This document shows positions 22,378 through 25,117 of a stretch of 25,117 nucleotides of DNA, in pieces (the first letter of the stretch is position 1; every line of letters starts with the position of its first letter). Origin of the DNA: Clostridiales bacterium (GTDB taxonomy: Bacteria; Bacillota; Clostridia; Oscillospirales; Oscillospiraceae). The DNA lies in contig DYCR01000007.1 in the NCBI GenBank assembly GCA_019418025.1, forward strand, positions 1 to 25,117. The letters are read 5' to 3'. The notes under the pieces were generated by a model. It was not told where the DNA came from and made no database searches. It was given only the letters and a program-made list of their open reading frames with translations. A program made the translations under genes and the position numbers.

Positions 22378-23751
22378 ATGAATCGAGTTGCACATCGTAC
22401 GACCATTGCCTTGCTGCTTGCGTTGGTGCTTTTTGGCGGCATGGTTGTATTCCTGTTTGAATTTGTTACACAGGGTGGGGATTGGGCTGTTTTTCAGGGA
22501 AATCCCCATGTATATAACGGCGCCAATATCGGCACCGGTGTTGTCACGGACCGTGACGGAGAAGTGCTGCTGTCCATGGTAGACGGATGGGAGTATTCCG
22601 ATGACCTGTCGATCCGTAAATCCACACTTCATTGGCTAGGAGACCGGGACGGTTATATCAGTGCGCCGACAGTCGCACACTATGCCGACGCTATGGCGGG
22701 GTACAGCATGCTCAATGGACTGTATGCATACTCTGACAAGGGCGGCACGGCCAAGATGACCATTTCTGCTCAGCTGCAAAAGACTGCACTGGAGGCAATG
22801 AAGGGTTACCGCGGCACGGTTGCTGTTTACAACTACGAAACAGGAGAGATCCTGACGGCGGTCACAACACCGAACTATGACCCCAATGATGTCCCGGATA
22901 TCGAGGGGGACAAGACAGGGGCATACGAAGGCGCCTATGTAAACCGCTTTACGCAATCGACCTATGTCCCCGGTTCCATCTTTAAGCTGGTCACTGCGGT
23001 TGCGGCACTGGAGGAACTGGAGGATGCCCAGAGCATTACCTTTGTTTGCAACGGCGTGTATAAAATGGGGGCTGATGAAGTCACCTGCACAAAGCCCCAT
23101 GGGACATTGGATCTGAAGGGGGCGCTTGCGGTTTCCTGTAACTGCTACTTTGCGCAATTGTCTGAATTACTGGGCGGCGATAAGCTGCAGGAATATGTGG
23201 ATAAGCTGCACGTGACCGAGCCGTTGGAATTTGACGGCATCAAGACCGCAGCAGGAAAGTTCGAAATTGAAAATGCGGCTCCCGTTGAGATCGCATGGAG
23301 TTCTATCGGTCAGCATCTTGACTTGGTGAATCCAAGCAGATTCATGACATTGATGGGAGCGATTGCAGGAGGCGGAAAGGCGGCTGAGCCGTATATTGTT
23401 TCTCAGGTGTCATCCGGCAAGGGGACGAATTACCGTGCCAAGCCGCACATGACAGAGCAATTGATGAGTAAGGATACTGCCGAAGCACTGACTGCGCTCA
23501 TGAAGAACAATGTTACACGGATCTATGGTGACAATTATTTCCCGGGACTTTCCGTGTGTGCCAAATCCGGCACAGCGGAGGTCGGCGGTGACAAGGAACC
23601 GAATGCGACCTTTGCGGGTTTTGTTCAGGATGAGGAATATCCGCTGGCGTTTATTGCAGTGGTTGAAAACGGCGGATCAGGCTCCGGGACCTGCGTTCCG
23701 ATCATTTCCAAGATCCTGCTCGCCTGTAAGGAATACATGGATGCCAAGTGA
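22378..23751 (+). CDS. Penicillin-binding protein transpeptidase (PbpA-like, class B)
   Basis: A 457-residue D,D-transpeptidase that cross-links peptidoglycan on the outer face of the membrane, probably as the partner of the SEDS protein before it. An N-terminal anchor helix (9-30) is followed by a short dimerisation-type domain (50-125), then the penicillin-binding domain. Active-site motifs are SIFK (200-203, preceded by TYVPG), SCN (253-255) and KSGT (396-399, in the form KSGTAEVGG). It is shorter than FtsI or PBP2 and matches the PbpA class found beside FtsW-like genes in Gram-positives. The ribosome site lies in the end of the SEDS gene, so the two are translationally linked. Confidence 0.93.
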   Translation: MNRVAHRTTIALLLALVLFGGMVVFLFEFVTQGGDWAVFQGNPHVYNGANIGTGVVTDRDGEVLLSMVDGWEYSDDLSIRKSTLHWLGDRDGYISAPTVAHYADAMAGYSMLNGLYAYSDKGGTAKMTISAQLQKTALEAMKGYRGTVAVYNYETGEILTAVTTPNYDPNDVPDIEGDKTGAYEGAYVNRFTQSTYVPGSIFKLVTAVAALEELEDAQSITFVCNGVYKMGADEVTCTKPHGTLDLKGALAVSCNCYFAQLSELLGGDKLQEYVDKLHVTEPLEFDGIKTAAGKFEIENAAPVEIAWSSIGQHLDLVNPSRFMTLMGAIAGGGKAAEPYIVSQVSSGKGTNYRAKPHMTEQLMSKDTAEALTALMKNNVTRIYGDNYFPGLSVCAKSGTAEVGGDKEPNATFAGFVQDEEYPLAFIAVVENGGSGSGTCVPIISKILLACKEYMDAK

Positions 23752-23784
23752 TTTTTTCGGACATTAGAAAAACGGAACAAAATT

Positions 23785-23822
23785 ACGCCCCCTTGCATAC
23801 ATTGTTGCAGGGGGGCGTTTTT
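23785..23822 (+). terminator. Terminator-like hairpin after the PBP gene, overlapping the next ribosome site
   Basis: A 13-bp stem (ACGCCCCCTTGCA with TGCAGGGGGGCGT, one wobble pair), an 8-nt loop and a T run. The right arm contains the only purine-rich ribosome site for the small gene at 23823, so the hairpin may end the PBP transcript and also hide that site. Confidence 0.75.
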
Positions 23823-23975
23823 ATGTGTCGAAGGAATCTGGTTTTGGCAGCAGCCCTGATCGCTTTTGGCTGCGGTCTGATCCTCAGTTTATTTATCGAT
23901 TCCATGTTGGTGCGGCTGTGCATCGGATCTGCAACGATCGCATTCGGATTTGGATTGCTGAAAGGAAATTGTTAG
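23823..23975 (+). CDS. Small hydrophobic membrane protein, 50 residues
   Basis: A 50-residue protein (from MCRRNLVLAAALIAFG) made almost entirely of two short hydrophobic segments split by an Asp (about 4-24 and 28-46), ending in LLKGNC. I recall similar tiny Cys/Arg-start membrane proteins in Oscillospiraceae, without known function. The ATG at 23823 is chosen because the Cys-Arg-Arg start is typical and a G-rich site lies 7 nt upstream; the longer frame to 23748 runs through the hairpin. The ribosome site is buried in the preceding terminator-like stem. It could be silent or conditionally translated. Confidence 0.6.
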   Translation: MCRRNLVLAAALIAFGCGLILSLFIDSMLVRLCIGSATIAFGFGLLKGNC

Positions 23976-24033
23976 GCATAATTTTCAATCTCAGTGAATA
24001 TGCTTTACTATTCTAATAGAAGGAGTGAGGCGT

Positions 24034-25117
24034 TTGGAACTGCCGTTTGAAAAAAAGGTATGCCGATATTATCAGCAGAAGCGGTATGACCTTGTTAATC
24101 TGGAGCAAACTCAGGAGGTCAAGCTGCCGGATACCATGCCGGATATCGGACGTGTGATTGCCAGCTGGGGGCAGGTGGTACTGCGCGGGAAGGACTGGAA
24201 GTCAGGCGGCGCCGGGATCAATGGCGGCGTGATGGTATGGGTCCTGTATGCGCCGGAGGACGATGGTCCGGTTCAGAAGATCGAGAGTTGGGTTCCGTGG
24301 AAAACCAGTGTGGATTTCCCGACCGGCGGAGAGGATGGGAGCATTCGTCTTGAGTGTGTTCTGCGCAGTGTGGATGCCAGAACCGTTTCAGGCAGAAAAA
24401 TGATCCTGCGTGCAGGGGTAGGTCTTTTGGTGCAGATCCTGACCCCGGAGGCCGCCGACCTATATGAGCCGGGCCAGCTGCCGGCGGACGTAGAGTGTCT
24501 GGAGCGGACATACCCCCTCATCATGACCCGGGAAAGCGGAGAAAAAGCGTTCTTACTGGACGAAGAACTGGATTTGCCGGCGGGTATGGCACCAATAGGG
24601 GATATGGTATATTTCCGCATGGAGCCTGAGCTTTTGGAGCAGAAGGTTATGGGCAGCAAGGCGGCATTCCGCGGTGCGGGAAATCTCCATATGCTTTATC
24701 TGGATGATCAAGGAAAATTCTGCAGTCAGGATTTTGAGATCCCCTTTGCGCAGTACATGGATCTGGATGGGGAATACGAGGCTGATGCAGAGATATCGAA
24801 CCTTCTTTGCCTCACCAGTCTGGAGGTCGATCCACAGCCAGAGGGTAATATCCGTGTGAAGTGCGGTTTGGTCAGCCAGTATTTGATCCATGCGCCAACA
24901 GTGCTTCGGGTGTTGGAGGACGCATACAGTCCGTGCCGGGACGTGGATATGGAGTATTCACCTGTAAATCTTCCGGTTTGGGCGCAGCAGATTCAGGAAT
25001 ATGAAAGCTGCACTGCGGAAATGGATGTGCCTGACGGTGTGGTGATCGATGTCAGTGTGCTTCCGGAAACGGTCAGCGTGACCAGACAGCCGGGGATGGA
25101 TACGATCTCTGGTGGAT
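24034..25117 (+). CDS. DUF3794 (SPOCS) domain protein, 3' partial
   Basis: An open frame of 361 codons running off the right edge with no stop. It starts at TTG 24034 with AAGGAG eight nt upstream. The first residues (MELPFEKKVCRYYQQ) lead to the DUF3794 pattern: VKLPDTMPDIGRVIASWGQV, then GGVMVWVLYAPEDDGPV and WVPWKTSVDFP. A second, more diverged copy seems to run about 175-290 (MAPIGDMVYFRM, then GNLHMLYLDDQGKF and EIPFAQYMDL). Such proteins include SipL and related spore-envelope assembly factors, which usually end in a LysM domain; that end would lie outside the window. A spore role is likely by family and fits the sporulation genes nearby, but this could be one of several paralogues. Confidence 0.82.
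   Translation, partial: MELPFEKKVCRYYQQKRYDLVNLEQTQEVKLPDTMPDIGRVIASWGQVVLRGKDWKSGGAGINGGVMVWVLYAPEDDGPVQKIESWVPWKTSVDFPTGGEDGSIRLECVLRSVDARTVSGRKMILRAGVGLLVQILTPEAADLYEPGQLPADVECLERTYPLIMTRESGEKAFLLDEELDLPAGMAPIGDMVYFRMEPELLEQKVMGSKAAFRGAGNLHMLYLDDQGKFCSQDFEIPFAQYMDLDGEYEADAEISNLLCLTSLEVDPQPEGNIRVKCGLVSQYLIHAPTVLRVLEDAYSPCRDVDMEYSPVNLPVWAQQIQEYESCTAEMDVPDGVVIDVSVLPETVSVTRQPGMDTISGG

Noticed and set aside
1..25117. CRISPR array, insertion sequence, prophage or defence island
   Set aside because: No regularly spaced repeats, transposase, integrase, phage structural gene or cas-type motif was seen. The accessory-looking parts are a decayed sugar locus and ordinary regulatory genes.

Overview
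The window looks like a chromosomal segment from an endospore-forming, Gram-positive member of the Clostridia, most likely the Oscillospiraceae/Ruminococcaceae neighbourhood. It holds a complete spoIIAA-spoIIAB-sigF operon, yunB and a DUF3794 (SPOCS) gene. It also has a T-box leader on valS, strong AGGAGG ribosome sites, TTG starts and short ATGA overlaps. The lineage is inferred from protein style and gene content, because no 16S gene is present.

Layout. 1-1751: most of a Zn/Cd-type P1B ATPase, cut by the left edge, with a strong terminator. 1752-2080: no gene; a terminator and a weak promoter. 2081-3123: a scar in which a sugar ABC permease runs out of frame into the C-terminal third of a PfkB-family kinase. 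3181-3819: a YczE/YitT-like membrane protein, ending at a hairpin shared with a leftward ECF sigma/anti-sigma pair (3886-5219). 5424-6578: an amidohydrolase, ending at a hairpin shared with a leftward pair, a small conserved protein and a membrane-anchored DNA/RNA non-specific endonuclease (6620-7734). 7735-8122: no gene; back-to-back promoters and a Val T-box riboswitch. 8123-10762: valS.

10836-12348: spoIIA operon with a candidate sigma-H promoter. 12425-14857: pcrA/uvrD helicase. 14901-15569: yunB, whose ribosome site sits in the loop of a perfect 14-bp inverted repeat. 15526-17499: ligA, overlapping the yunB end by 44 nt. 17500-17749: no gene; ligA terminator, an unexplained structured element and a tRNA terminator. 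17750-17841: tRNA-Ser(GCT), leftward, with encoded CCA and its own promoter. 17899-18183: DUF1294 protein (leftward). 18208-18720: lipoprotein (rightward), only 24 nt from the DUF1294 start. 18695-19678: WYL regulator (leftward). 19797-20627: DNase IV. 20675-23751: an FHA-SEDS (FtsW/RodA-type) fusion followed by a PbpA-like transpeptidase. 23823-23975: a tiny membrane protein. 24034 to the right edge: a DUF3794 gene without a stop in the window.

Themes. Three blocks concern sporulation (spoIIA, yunB, DUF3794). Three concern DNA replication and repair (pcrA, ligA, nfo). One block couples a phosphothreonine-recognising FHA domain directly to a septal/elongation-type peptidoglycan polymerase and its partner transpeptidase. 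I see no CRISPR array, insertion sequence, prophage or obvious novel defence island. The observations most worth a second look are the permease/kinase scar, the yunB RBS hairpin, the structured element at 17607-17713, the nuclease with its partner protein, and the FHA-SEDS-PBP module.
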